Origin: Rhodospirillales bacterium | Lineage (GTDB): Bacteria > Pseudomonadota > Alphaproteobacteria > ATCC43930 > CGMCC-115725 | Assembly (NCBI GenBank): GCA_028288725.1 | Contig: JAQGIC010000035.1 | Coordinates: 35,978-99,977 of the forward strand | Length of the DNA stretch: 64,000 nucleotides | Reading direction: 5' to 3' | In this document: one piece after another, positions 56,585-64,000 of the stretch | Numbering within the stretch: the first letter of the stretch is position 1 | How the letters are laid out: every line of letters begins with the position of its first letter | The notes under the pieces: model-generated | What the model saw: only the letters and a program-made list of their open reading frames with translations | Databases searched by the model: none | What the model was told of the DNA's origin: nothing | Made by a program: the position numbers and the translations under genes

Positions 56585-56806
56585 ATGAGCGATTTGCCGC
56601 AATATACCCGTCGATTGAGCGACAAAATTCTGATGGCGTTCAATCAGGCTTGCGAGCAGCGCGCGGTCGAGGTCGCCGAACTGCTGATCCATGCCTTGGA
56701 ACTGGCGCTGACCAAGGAAGGCGGTCCGGGCAAGACCGACAATCGCAAGGATCTGGAAGCGGTGTTCCAGGCCTTCGACAAGTTGAAGGCCGTGACCGGC
56801 CAATAG
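56585..56806 (+). CDS. Small hypothetical helical protein (73 aa)
   Basis: A 73-residue, almost entirely helical protein starting MSDLPQYTRRLSDKIL. It contains two long amphipathic helices separated by a GGPGKTDNRKD loop. A good AGAGGAA site lies eight bases before the ATG at 56585. It has no membrane segment or known motif. It may be a protein-interaction adaptor; the function is unknown. Confidence 0.7.
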   Translation: MSDLPQYTRRLSDKILMAFNQACEQRAVEVAELLIHALELALTKEGGPGKTDNRKDLEAVFQAFDKLKAVTGQ

Positions 56807-56816
56807 AGACGGACGG

Positions 56817-57560
56817 CTAGCCCGGGTCGGGCAGCTTCACCAGATATGTGGGCAGATGTTCGCGTGCGGCCAAGCCCTGGGCCGCATTCTTCGCCGCCGC
56901 CGCCGAGCGATAAGGCAGGGTCTGCACGTAGAACCAGTCCTGCCCCGCCGCGTTCCGGGCGAAGCTCACATGGGCCGGCTGGCCATGGGCCGCCAGCGTA
57001 TTCACCAACAGGTTGGCGTGATCCGACGACTGGAACGCGCCCAATTGCACGACCCAGCGCCCGCCATCGGTCGGCGGACCGGGCTCGGCCGGCAGCGGCT
57101 TGGGCTTCCCCTCGATCCGCTTGGGTGGCACCGGGTGCTGCGGCTTCGGCGCGGCCGCGACCTTCTCGGGCGGCGGAACCGTCTTCTGCACGACAGGCGC
57201 CGCCGGGGGCGCTTTGACGACGGGGGCGGGTGCCGGAGCGGCCACGACGATGGCCGGCGGCGGTAGGGGGGGCGGCTCGTCCAGATCTTCGTCATTGGAC
57301 GCCGTTGGCGAGGCCGCCTTGGCGTCGGACGGCAGTACGTCCGGCAGGATCGAGGCCGATGCCGGCGGCGGATCGGGCGGCGGGGCAGTCAGGCGGCCGA
57401 TCAGGATGCCGAGCCCGACGCCGGCGATCAGCACGGCGCAGGCGGAGAACACCACCACACGCCATTGCTGCGCCGAGAACGTTCGGTCGATGCCGTACCC
57501 CATATCCCCTCGCGCGCCCGGCCCGCCGTCGCCAAGCCGGCGGGTCGGATCCAATGACAC
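56817..57560 (-). CDS. SPOR-domain membrane protein
   Basis: A 247-residue protein with one membrane segment (about 35-57), a long Pro/Ala-rich periplasmic linker (about 60-165), and a C-terminal SPOR domain (about 167-245, WVVQLGAFQSSDHANLLVNTL, then WFYVQTLPYRSAAAAKNAA). SPOR domains bind denuded glycan strands of septal peptidoglycan, so the protein probably acts at the division site. A GTG start at 57560 gives the full cytoplasmic tail; ATG 57503 is an alternative. Confidence 0.85.
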   Translation of the reverse strand: MSLDPTRRLGDGGPGARGDMGYGIDRTFSAQQWRVVVFSACAVLIAGVGLGILIGRLTAPPPDPPPASASILPDVLPSDAKAASPTASNDEDLDEPPPLPPPAIVVAAPAPAPVVKAPPAAPVVQKTVPPPEKVAAAPKPQHPVPPKRIEGKPKPLPAEPGPPTDGGRWVVQLGAFQSSDHANLLVNTLAAHGQPAHVSFARNAAGQDWFYVQTLPYRSAAAAKNAAQGLAAREHLPTYLVKLPDPG

Positions 57561-57821
57561 ATTAATGATACGACCGCGTTGGGTCGAGAGGCTGTGGTCG
57601 CTTCCGGCGGCGGCATTATTTCTGATGCCCGGCGCCTAGGACGGGACGGCAGGGCGCGCAAGCGTCCCGCCCTTCTCGGGCTCCAAGCCATGCACGCCAG
57701 CATTTTCGCCCTGCCCTGTGGCCCCGCTTTCAGCCTGGAACCGGCCGGCGGCCCGGCCTCGGGCCAACCGACCGGACCGTTGCTCTATGCCGGAACGCTG
57801 ACCCGGACGGAATAGGCGCCG

Positions 57822-58421
57822 CTAGCTGGCCGGAAAGCCGCCCTCGAACACGGTTTCGGACAGGGGCTTGCGATCGTTCGGCTTTTCACGCGCGGCGAGG
57901 CCTTCGGGCAGCAGCGAGGCCGGACCGCGGCGGCCGATCGCGATCGCCGCTTCGACCCGATGGCCCACCGGCACATTGAGCGTCGCGAAGGCACCGGGAA
58001 TGTCGAAGCCGACCATGGCATGGGCGTCCCAGCCGAGCAAGTTCGACTGGAGGGCGAGCTGGGCCCAGGCGGCGCCGGCGTCGAGCGAATGACTGTGCGA
58101 CGGGATTTCCTTGTCGGCACCCGGCGGCAGCATGGTCTCGCGCGAGACGAGCACGACCAGGGCGGCCGCCTGTTTCGCCCAGGATTGGTTGAACGGATTC
58201 AGCAGGCCCAGAAACTTGTCCCAGGCGGCGGTCCCGCGGCGCGCGTAGAGCAGGCGCCAGGGCTGGGAATTATAGGACGAGGGCGCCCAGCGCGCTGCCT
58301 CGAAGATCGTCGCGAGCTCGGCCGCGGAAATTTCCTCGCCGGTATAGGCGCGGGGCGACCAGCGCTCCAGAAACAGCTTGTCGATCGGATGGTCGGCGGT
58401 GCGGCCGTTGGCGGTGGTCAT
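57822..58421 (-). CDS. Nitroreductase-family FMN oxidoreductase
   Basis: A 199-residue enzyme. Family signatures: RWSPRAYTGEEIS near residue 20 (FMN-binding Arg), ARWAPSSYNSQPWRLLYA near 43, and VGHRVEAAIAIGRRG near 160. It transfers electrons from NAD(P)H to nitro compounds, quinones or similar acceptors as a homodimer. I chose ATG 58421 behind GGGAGAG. The gene stands alone. Confidence 0.9.
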   Translation of the reverse strand: MTTANGRTADHPIDKLFLERWSPRAYTGEEISAAELATIFEAARWAPSSYNSQPWRLLYARRGTAAWDKFLGLLNPFNQSWAKQAAALVVLVSRETMLPPGADKEIPSHSHSLDAGAAWAQLALQSNLLGWDAHAMVGFDIPGAFATLNVPVGHRVEAAIAIGRRGPASLLPEGLAAREKPNDRKPLSETVFEGGFPAS

Positions 58422-58521
58422 GAAAAGGCTCTCCCGTGAGCACAAAGGACGGGGCAATCGATGCCGACCGGTGAAGAAAGCCGGCAGCGCCGGGGGCGAG
58501 TCAACTCAATGACGTCTGAAC

Positions 58522-58547
58522 AGATCCGATTCGAAGAAATCGGATCT
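58522..58547. repeat. 10-bp perfect inverted repeat hairpin
   Basis: AGATCCGATT (58522-58531) pairs with AATCGGATCT (58538-58547) around a 6-nt loop. It lies 4 bp before the dispersed repeat at 58552-58637 and shares its GATCCGAT-type motif. Together they form a two-hairpin block in the gap between the nitroreductase and ABC1-kinase genes, probably part of the repeat. Confidence 0.7.
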
Positions 58548-58551
58548 TGTT

Positions 58552-58637
58552 CTAGAGCCTGATCCGATCAAACCGGCTCGGTTTGATCGGTGAATCAGTC
58601 CCAAATATATGATTTAGAGGGCGATTCAGACATGAGG
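58552..58637 (-). repeat. 86-bp dispersed repeat with perfect 11-bp hairpin, copy B
   Basis: Inverted copy of 41981-42067. Bases 58552-58600 are identical (49 bp) to the reverse complement of 42019-42067. It includes the stop codon of the ABC1-kinase gene, so the last codons of that gene come from the repeat. Confidence 0.85.
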
Positions 58638-60005
58638 TCGGCCCCACTTCATGTATTCGCATCTAGGGGGTCGCGCCAAGCCCACCGCGTCCAGCAGGGC
58701 ACCCTGCCGCTGTTCCAGCGCCGCGACATCGAAGTCGCGGATCAGGTCGTGGAACATTTCGTACCAGTTGAGATCGGCCTTCAGGCGCATGAACACGGCA
58801 CCGAGGCCGACCGCGGCGCGGTCCATGAAGACGAATTCTCGCGGCGGGGTGACCCCGCCCAGGCGCTTCAGCTCGCCATGAACTTTTTCGGCAACCTCGC
58901 GGCCGAACTCCCCGGCCGTCGATTCCTGGATGCGCCGCGCGCGGTTTTCCAGCAGCGGCGCATAGAGGAAGCGGGCCCAGAGATTGAGCGCGTCGATCAT
59001 CTCGCGGCCGAGATTCTTGAAGCCCCAGGTTTCATAGGCGTGCACCGCCAGTGCCTCGTCATTGCGCGAGAGCGCCCAGTAGAGATCGATCACGCCGCCG
59101 ACGAAGCGCGCCGGGAAGACCCGGATGCAGCCGAAATCCAAGAGGTTGATGCTCTGATCCGGCCGGACCGTGTAATTGCCCAGATGCGGATCGCCATGGA
59201 TCACGCCATAGCCGTAGAAGGGCAGATACCAGGCCCGGAACATGTTGAGCGCAATCGCGTTCCGCACATCCTGCGACGCCGTGACCGCGCTCATGATCGG
59301 TTCGCCGTCGAGCCAGCTCATGGTCAGCAGCCGGTCGGTCGAGAGCTCGTCGACCACGTCCGGCACATGCACGCCCGTCTCGTCGGCGAGCATGCGGCGA
59401 TAGAGCGTCAGATGCTTCGCCTCGCGCTTGTAATCCAGTTCCTCGCGCAGGCGGTCGGCCAATTCGGCGTGGATCTGGCCGGTCTCGATCGAACTGTCGT
59501 AGCGGCCATAGATCGACATGATCAGCTTCAGCTGTTTCAGGTCGGCCTCCACCGCCGAAGACATGTCCGGGTATTGCAGCTTGCAGGCGAGCCGCCGCCC
59601 GTCGTGACCGGTCGCGCGATGGACTTGGCCCAGCGAGGCGGCGCGCGCCGCCTCCTTCTCGAACGAGCCGAATTTCGACACCCAATCGGGCCCCAGTTCG
59701 CCGACCATGCGGCGCTTGACGAACGGCCAGCCCATGGCCGGCGCGTCCGCCTGGAGCTGCGACAGTTCCTGGGCATATTCCTTCGGCAGCGCCTCGGGGA
59801 TGGTCGACAGGATCTGCGCCGCTTTCATCAGCGGGCCCTTGAGGCCGCCCAAGGCCTGGGTCAGGTCGGAGGCATGGCGCCCGCGGTCCAGATCCATGCC
59901 CAGATAGCGCTCGCCGGCCAGACGCGCGGCCAGGCCGCCGACGGCGGTCGAAACCTGGGCATAGCGCTTGACGCGCCCCGAGAGCGAATTCCGATCCTCG
60001 GCCAT
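58626..60005 (-). CDS. ABC1/AarF/UbiB-family protein kinase-like protein
   Basis: A 459-residue atypical kinase of the UbiB/ADCK group. Features: KxGQ-like KAAQILSTIPEALP near residue 60, AARAASLGQVHRATG near 125 (A-rich loop), the VAIK-like LACKLQYP, VIHGDPHLGNY near 260 (catalytic loop), and LLDFGCIRVF near 280 (metal-binding DFG). UbiB-type proteins support ubiquinone synthesis or lipid transport. I chose ATG 60005, seven bases after the M3 peptidase stop. The last residues are encoded by a dispersed repeat. Confidence 0.85.
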   Translation of the reverse strand: MAEDRNSLSGRVKRYAQVSTAVGGLAARLAGERYLGMDLDRGRHASDLTQALGGLKGPLMKAAQILSTIPEALPKEYAQELSQLQADAPAMGWPFVKRRMVGELGPDWVSKFGSFEKEAARAASLGQVHRATGHDGRRLACKLQYPDMSSAVEADLKQLKLIMSIYGRYDSSIETGQIHAELADRLREELDYKREAKHLTLYRRMLADETGVHVPDVVDELSTDRLLTMSWLDGEPIMSAVTASQDVRNAIALNMFRAWYLPFYGYGVIHGDPHLGNYTVRPDQSINLLDFGCIRVFPARFVGGVIDLYWALSRNDEALAVHAYETWGFKNLGREMIDALNLWARFLYAPLLENRARRIQESTAGEFGREVAEKVHGELKRLGGVTPPREFVFMDRAAVGLGAVFMRLKADLNWYEMFHDLIRDFDVAALEQRQGALLDAVGLARPPRCEYMKWGRPHV

Positions 60006-60012
60006 GGCCGGA

Positions 60013-61824
60013 TCAGCCCAGCGCTTCCAGCTCGTCGATGAAGTCCCGCAAGACCGACAGGCCCTTGTCCCAGAACACCGGTTCGCGCGCATCGAGCCCG
60101 AACGGCCGCAACAGCTCGTGATGCCGAAGCGTGCCGCCGGCCGACAGCATGTCCAGATACTTCTCGGCGAAACCCTCGGGCCGGGCCTGATAGGCGGCAT
60201 AGAGCGAGTTCACCAGGCAATCGCCGAAGGCATAGGCATAGACATAGAACGGCGTATGAACGAAATGCGGGATCGAGCTCCAATAGCTGCCGTAGCCCGG
60301 CTGCCAATCGAACGCGGGGCCCATGCTTTCCGACTGGATTTCCAGCCAGATCGCATTCAGCCGTTCCGGCAGCAGCTCGCCCTGCCGGCGCTCGTCATGC
60401 ACCCGGCGCTCGAACTCGGCAAAGGCGATCTGACGGATCGCCGTGTTGATCATGTCCTCGACCTTGCGAGCGAGCAGCGCCTTGCGCATCGCCGGATCGC
60501 GCTCGCCGGCCAGCAGCTTGCGGAAGGTCAGCATCTCGCCGAACACCGACGCGGTCTCGGCCAGGGTCAAGGGCGTTTCGGCCATCAGCGCGCCTTGGCG
60601 CCCGGCCAACACCTGATGCACGCCATGGCCCAGCTCATGCGCCAGCGTCATCACGTCACGCGCGTTGCCCATGTAGTTCATCAGGATATAGGGATGGGCC
60701 GACGGCACGGTCGGGTGCGAGAAGGCGCCGGAATCCTTGCCCGGCCGCTGGGCCGCGTCGATCCAGCGCTCGGTGAAGAACCGCTCCCCGATCACCGCCA
60801 GCTTGGGCGAGAAGGCGCGGTAGGAATCGAGCACGATCCGGCGCGCCTCGGCCCAGGGAATGATGCGCTGCGGCGCGCCCGGCAACGGCGCGTTGCGGTC
60901 CCAATATTCCAGCTTGTCCAGCCCGAGCCACCGCGCCTTCATCCGGTAATACCGGTGCGCCAGGCTCGGATAGCCTTCCTTGACCGCATGGACCAGCGCA
61001 TCGACCACCTCGTCCTCGACGAAGTTCGACAGGTTGCGCGCCGAGATCGGCCGAGCGAAGCCGCGCCAGCGGTCCTCGATTTCCTTGTCCTTGGCCAGCG
61101 TGTTGGTGATCAGGGCGAAGGTGCGCGCATGGTCGCCCAGCACCTTGCCGACCGATTCGCAGCCCTCCTGCCGCTTGGCGCGGTCCGGGTCGAACATCAG
61201 ATGCATCGCCTCGGCGATGGTCAGATCCTGACCGTCGACCGGAAAGCGCAGATCGGTCACGGTCTCGTCGAACAGCCGGCCCCAGGCGGCGCGGCCGGCA
61301 ACGTATTTTTCGTGCAGCAGCTTCTCGATCTCGTCCGACAGCTGATGCGGCCGGAACGCCCGCACGTCGCGCAGCCATGGGGCGTAATGCGCCAGTTCGG
61401 GAGCGGCGGCGAGCTTGGCCTTAAGATCGGCATCTTCGATGCGGTTCACCTCGAGCGTGAAGAACAGCAGCCGGACCGAGGCCGCGTTCACCCGCTCCTG
61501 CACGGTCTGATAGAATTGGGCGACCTTGACGTCGTCCATGGCGCCGGCGAACGCCAGACCGCCGAAGCTCATCAGCCGCCCGAGCGTATCCTGCAGCCGC
61601 TCGTAGGCCGCGATCGCCGTGCCGAGGTCGGCACCGGAAAGACCGGCAACCATCCCCTCATAGGTTTTGGCGAAGGCGCCGGCATCGTCATCGACGCGCT
61701 TGAGATCGGCCTCGATCGCCGGCGAGGCGATGCCGTCATAGAGATCGGCCAGGTTCCAACTCGGTAGCGCGCCCAGATCGGCAACGGTGTCGGCGGGGGC
61801 AGCGGCACGGGTCGAACGGGACAT
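60013..61824 (-). CDS. M3-family oligoendopeptidase F-type zinc metallopeptidase
   Basis: A 603-residue cytoplasmic oligopeptidase. The zinc motif HELGH (in LAHELGHGVHQVL) is near residue 395, preceded by the PYILMNYMGNARDVMTL segment. A C-terminal helical part carries the substrate-binding Tyr/Gly (YVYAYAFGDCL). Length fits PepF/oligoendopeptidase F (600). I chose ATG 61824 (MSRSTRAAA). The ABC1-kinase gene follows after 7 bp on the same strand, so they form one operon. Confidence 0.92.
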   Translation of the reverse strand: MSRSTRAAAPADTVADLGALPSWNLADLYDGIASPAIEADLKRVDDDAGAFAKTYEGMVAGLSGADLGTAIAAYERLQDTLGRLMSFGGLAFAGAMDDVKVAQFYQTVQERVNAASVRLLFFTLEVNRIEDADLKAKLAAAPELAHYAPWLRDVRAFRPHQLSDEIEKLLHEKYVAGRAAWGRLFDETVTDLRFPVDGQDLTIAEAMHLMFDPDRAKRQEGCESVGKVLGDHARTFALITNTLAKDKEIEDRWRGFARPISARNLSNFVEDEVVDALVHAVKEGYPSLAHRYYRMKARWLGLDKLEYWDRNAPLPGAPQRIIPWAEARRIVLDSYRAFSPKLAVIGERFFTERWIDAAQRPGKDSGAFSHPTVPSAHPYILMNYMGNARDVMTLAHELGHGVHQVLAGRQGALMAETPLTLAETASVFGEMLTFRKLLAGERDPAMRKALLARKVEDMINTAIRQIAFAEFERRVHDERRQGELLPERLNAIWLEIQSESMGPAFDWQPGYGSYWSSIPHFVHTPFYVYAYAFGDCLVNSLYAAYQARPEGFAEKYLDMLSAGGTLRHHELLRPFGLDAREPVFWDKGLSVLRDFIDELEALG

Positions 61825-62017
61825 GACAACTCCTGGCAACGATACTGCTCGGATATATGGTGCAGACCGGACCGCCGCCAACGGGTTTCGAACCGGAAGG
61901 GTTGGATAGTCGCGGGCGCAAGGCTATAAGCCCCGGACCGGCCGGGCATCCGAGCTTGGCCGGCGATAAGAAGCGGAACCCGAGTCCGCGATAGAGGGTC
62001 GAGGAAACGAGCTTCCC

Positions 62018-63793
62018 ATGATCGAGAGCGATTGGCCGAACCTTCCCGCGATGTTCTTTCATTGGGCGGCGCGGAAGGCGAACAAGCCGTTTCTATGGGT
62101 CCGCGAGGACAAGGACTGGGTGGCACTCACCTGGGGCGAGACCGCCCAGCGTGTCCGCCATCTGGCGCGCGGCCTGAACGCGCTCGGCATCCAGGCGGGC
62201 GACCGGGTCGCCCTCATCGCCGAAAACCGTCCGGAATGGGCGATCGCGGATCTGGCGATCATGGCGGCGGGTGCCATCACGGTTCCGGCCTACACGACCT
62301 TCACGATCGAGGATTATCGCCATGTGCTGGCGAACAGCGGCGCCAAGGCGCTGATCCTCTCGTCGAACGCGCTGGCCCAGCGGGTGATGCCGGCGGCCGA
62401 TCAACTCTCGTATCTGCAGACGATCATCGTGCTGGAGCCGCTGAAGAGCCAGACCGACGCGGACGTCTATCTGTGGGACGACGTCATGGTGCGGGGTGCG
62501 GCCGCCGAGGACCGGGTCGAGGCGACGGTCGCGGGATTGGGGCCGGACGACACCGCCTGCCTGATCTACACGTCCGGCACCGGCGGCGTGCCCAAGGCGG
62601 TGATGCAGACCCATCGCAACGTCATGCAGAACGGCAAGGGTGCCCGCAAGCTGCTCGACGATGATTTCGGGCTGGGCGAGGAAGTGTTTCTGTCGTTCCT
62701 GCCGCTGACCCATGCCTACGAGCATTCGGCCGGCCTGTGGTTCCCGATCATGCTGGGCGCCCAGATCTATTACGCCGGTGGCCCGGACACGCTGGCGACC
62801 GAGATGCCGGAGGTTCGCCCCACGATCATGACCGCCGTGCCGCGCCTGTTCGAGATGCTGCACAAGCGCATCCTGCAGGCGGCGCTGCGCGGCGGCGGCA
62901 CCAAGGCCAAGCTGTTCAATCTGGCGCTGGAGCTGGGCACCAAGCGCTACAATGATCCCAAGAGCCTGACGCTCAAGGACCGGGCGCTGGATCTGGTGGT
63001 CGAGCGGCTGGTGCGCCGTAAGGTGCGACAACGTTTCGGCGGCCGGCTGAAGGCGTTCGTGTCGGGCGGGGCCCCGCTCAATCAAGAAGTCGGGCTGTTC
63101 TTCCTGGCCCTCGGCATCAACCTGCTGCAGGGCTATGGCCAGACCGAGGCCGGCCCGGTGATCTCGGCCAATCCGCCCAAGCGGATCAAGGTCGACACGG
63201 TCGGCCCGCCGCTGCTGGGCGTCGAGGTCAAGATCGCCGCCGACGGCGAGATCCTGGTGCGCGGCCCGAACGTGATGGCGGGCTATTGGCGCGACCCGGA
63301 AGCGACCGACCGGGCGATCAAGGACGGCTGGCTCTATACCGGCGACGTCGGCGAATTCGATGCCGACGGCTATCTGAAGATCACCGACCGCAAGCGCGAT
63401 TTCATCAAGAATTCCGGCGGCGAGATGATCTCGCCCCAACGGATCGAGGGCTATCTGGCGCTGGAAGAGGGCATCGGCCAGGTCATGGTCTATGGCGACA
63501 AGCGCCCCTATGTCGTGGCGCTGATCGTCCCGGACGAGGAACTGCTGCGCCAGGTCCGCAGCGAAAGCGACGCGGCCGCCCGCGCCGTCAAGCTGCAGCA
63601 CGAGATCCAGGCCCGGGTCGCCAAGATCAACAAGATCCTGACCGCGCCCGAGCGCATCCGCCGCTTCGCCGTGGTCGAGGAGGCGTTCTCCGTCGCCAAC
63701 GGCCAGATGACGCCGACGCTGAAGATCAAGCGCCACGCCATCCGCGGGGCCTATGGCGCGCTGCTGGAAGGCCTGTACGAGAAGGCGAGTTAG
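62018..63793 (+). CDS. Long-chain fatty acid-CoA ligase (AMP-forming)
   Basis: A 591-residue adenylate-forming enzyme. The P-loop-like YTSGTGGVPKAVMQTHRN (near residue 185), GYGQTEAGPV near 372, YTGDVGEFDADGYLKITDRKRDFIKNSGGE-type region near 445 (catalytic Asp, hinge and adenine-binding residues) and the C-terminal Lys region are present. It is of the FadD15/ACSL length class (about 590-600 residues), which activates long-chain fatty acids to acyl-CoA. The start is ATG 62018, divergent from the M3 peptidase gene with a 193-bp gap. Confidence 0.9.
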   Translation: MIESDWPNLPAMFFHWAARKANKPFLWVREDKDWVALTWGETAQRVRHLARGLNALGIQAGDRVALIAENRPEWAIADLAIMAAGAITVPAYTTFTIEDYRHVLANSGAKALILSSNALAQRVMPAADQLSYLQTIIVLEPLKSQTDADVYLWDDVMVRGAAAEDRVEATVAGLGPDDTACLIYTSGTGGVPKAVMQTHRNVMQNGKGARKLLDDDFGLGEEVFLSFLPLTHAYEHSAGLWFPIMLGAQIYYAGGPDTLATEMPEVRPTIMTAVPRLFEMLHKRILQAALRGGGTKAKLFNLALELGTKRYNDPKSLTLKDRALDLVVERLVRRKVRQRFGGRLKAFVSGGAPLNQEVGLFFLALGINLLQGYGQTEAGPVISANPPKRIKVDTVGPPLLGVEVKIAADGEILVRGPNVMAGYWRDPEATDRAIKDGWLYTGDVGEFDADGYLKITDRKRDFIKNSGGEMISPQRIEGYLALEEGIGQVMVYGDKRPYVVALIVPDEELLRQVRSESDAAARAVKLQHEIQARVAKINKILTAPERIRRFAVVEEAFSVANGQMTPTLKIKRHAIRGAYGALLEGLYEKAS

Positions 63794-63879
63794 CCTCCCC
63801 CGTCATTCCCGCGCAGGCGCTAGGCTATGTACATATCTGTTTTCGCCTTTTGAAATCAGTGGGGTACCCTAACACTCCG

Positions 63880-63989
63880 TCATGCCCGGGCTTGACCCGG
63901 GCATCCACGCCCCTCCGCCGGAGCCCTGTTTGGCCGTGAAATCGGCTTGCCCAACCACGTGGATGGCCGGGTCAAGCCCGGCCATGACC
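63880..63989. repeat. Alphaproteobacterial palindromic repeat pair at the window end
   Basis: A 31-bp arm (63880-63910, GTCATGCCCGGGCTTGACC...) and an inverted arm (63959-63989) agree at 29 of 31 positions. Each arm is itself a palindrome around CCCGGGCTTGACCCGGG-type sequence. This is a very common intergenic repeat in Rhodospirillales, Sphingomonadales and Rhizobiales. A weaker CATTCCCGCGCAGGCG piece lies at 63801-63816. The last 207 bp of the window hold no gene. Confidence 0.85.
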
Positions 63990-64000
63990 ATGTAAACTAA

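Noticed and set aside
58590..61767. Two long plus-strand frames opposite the ABC1-kinase and M3 peptidase genes
   Set aside because: Both minus-strand genes show full catalytic motifs (HGDPHLGN, HELGH); the plus frames are antisense shadows.

Overview
The window is a chromosomal stretch of a high-GC alphaproteobacterium, most likely a Rhodospirillales-type organism. This is inferred from dense GC-rich coding, the thioredoxin reductase/LysR pair, the uvrC-pgsA-mobB-moaD-moaE run, an EcfG-like promoter in front of a KGG-motif stress gene, an Irr/ICE-like box before ahpC, and typical alphaproteobacterial palindromic repeats. I see no tRNA, rRNA, CRISPR array, transposase or integrase gene. Most of the window is ordinary chromosome, with a few accessory patches.

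Layout. 0-7.3 kb: the tail of an unidentified gene, a protein with two complete PAP2 phosphatase domains, a convergent ArnT-like glycosyltransferase, a large unknown protein built from repeated beta-type modules, trxB and a LysR regulator. 7.4-10.2 kb: a structured non-coding RNA whose last 34 nt are repeated exactly 2.5 kb downstream, each copy followed by its own intrinsic terminator. The segment between looks like a small element inserted at the RNA 3' end. Its one clear gene encodes a GYF_2 - membrane - ClpP-like protein. 10.2-14.6 kb: phosphoesterase, chemoreceptor, bactofilin and MscS channel. 14.8-23.8 kb: a four-gene MdtABC/NodT-type RND efflux operon. 23.9-27.7 kb: a paoABC-type periplasmic molybdenum aldehyde oxidoreductase. 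27.8-38.7 kb: KGG stress protein, PfkB kinase, hybrid histidine kinase, RidA, Bcr/CflA exporter, SDR-DoxX and DUF2269 membrane proteins, MsrP, and an aspartate-type aminotransferase.

38.9-47 kb: an ahpC-ahpD peroxide operon with an ICE-like operator, an AbrB-Doc toxin-antitoxin pair, an AEC transporter, a GhrA reductase, a DUF849/BKACE-type enzyme and a second chemoreceptor flanked by AT-rich DNA. 47-55 kb: uvrB, an SDR (possible pteridine reductase), folB, uvrC, pgsA, mobB, moaD and moaE. 55-64 kb: a ribokinase, a His-rich lipoprotein, a SPOR protein, a nitroreductase, an M3 oligopeptidase with an ABC1/AarF kinase, and a long-chain acyl-CoA ligase.

Connections. The molybdenum theme (PaoABC, MsrP, MobB/MoaD/MoaE) recurs in three separate places. 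Redox and stress defence recurs too (TrxB, AhpC/AhpD, MsrP, nitroreductase, KGG protein). Several dispersed palindromic repeats sit just after gene ends, two of them in related pairs within the window. All functional calls are from reading the translated sequence; no database search was run.
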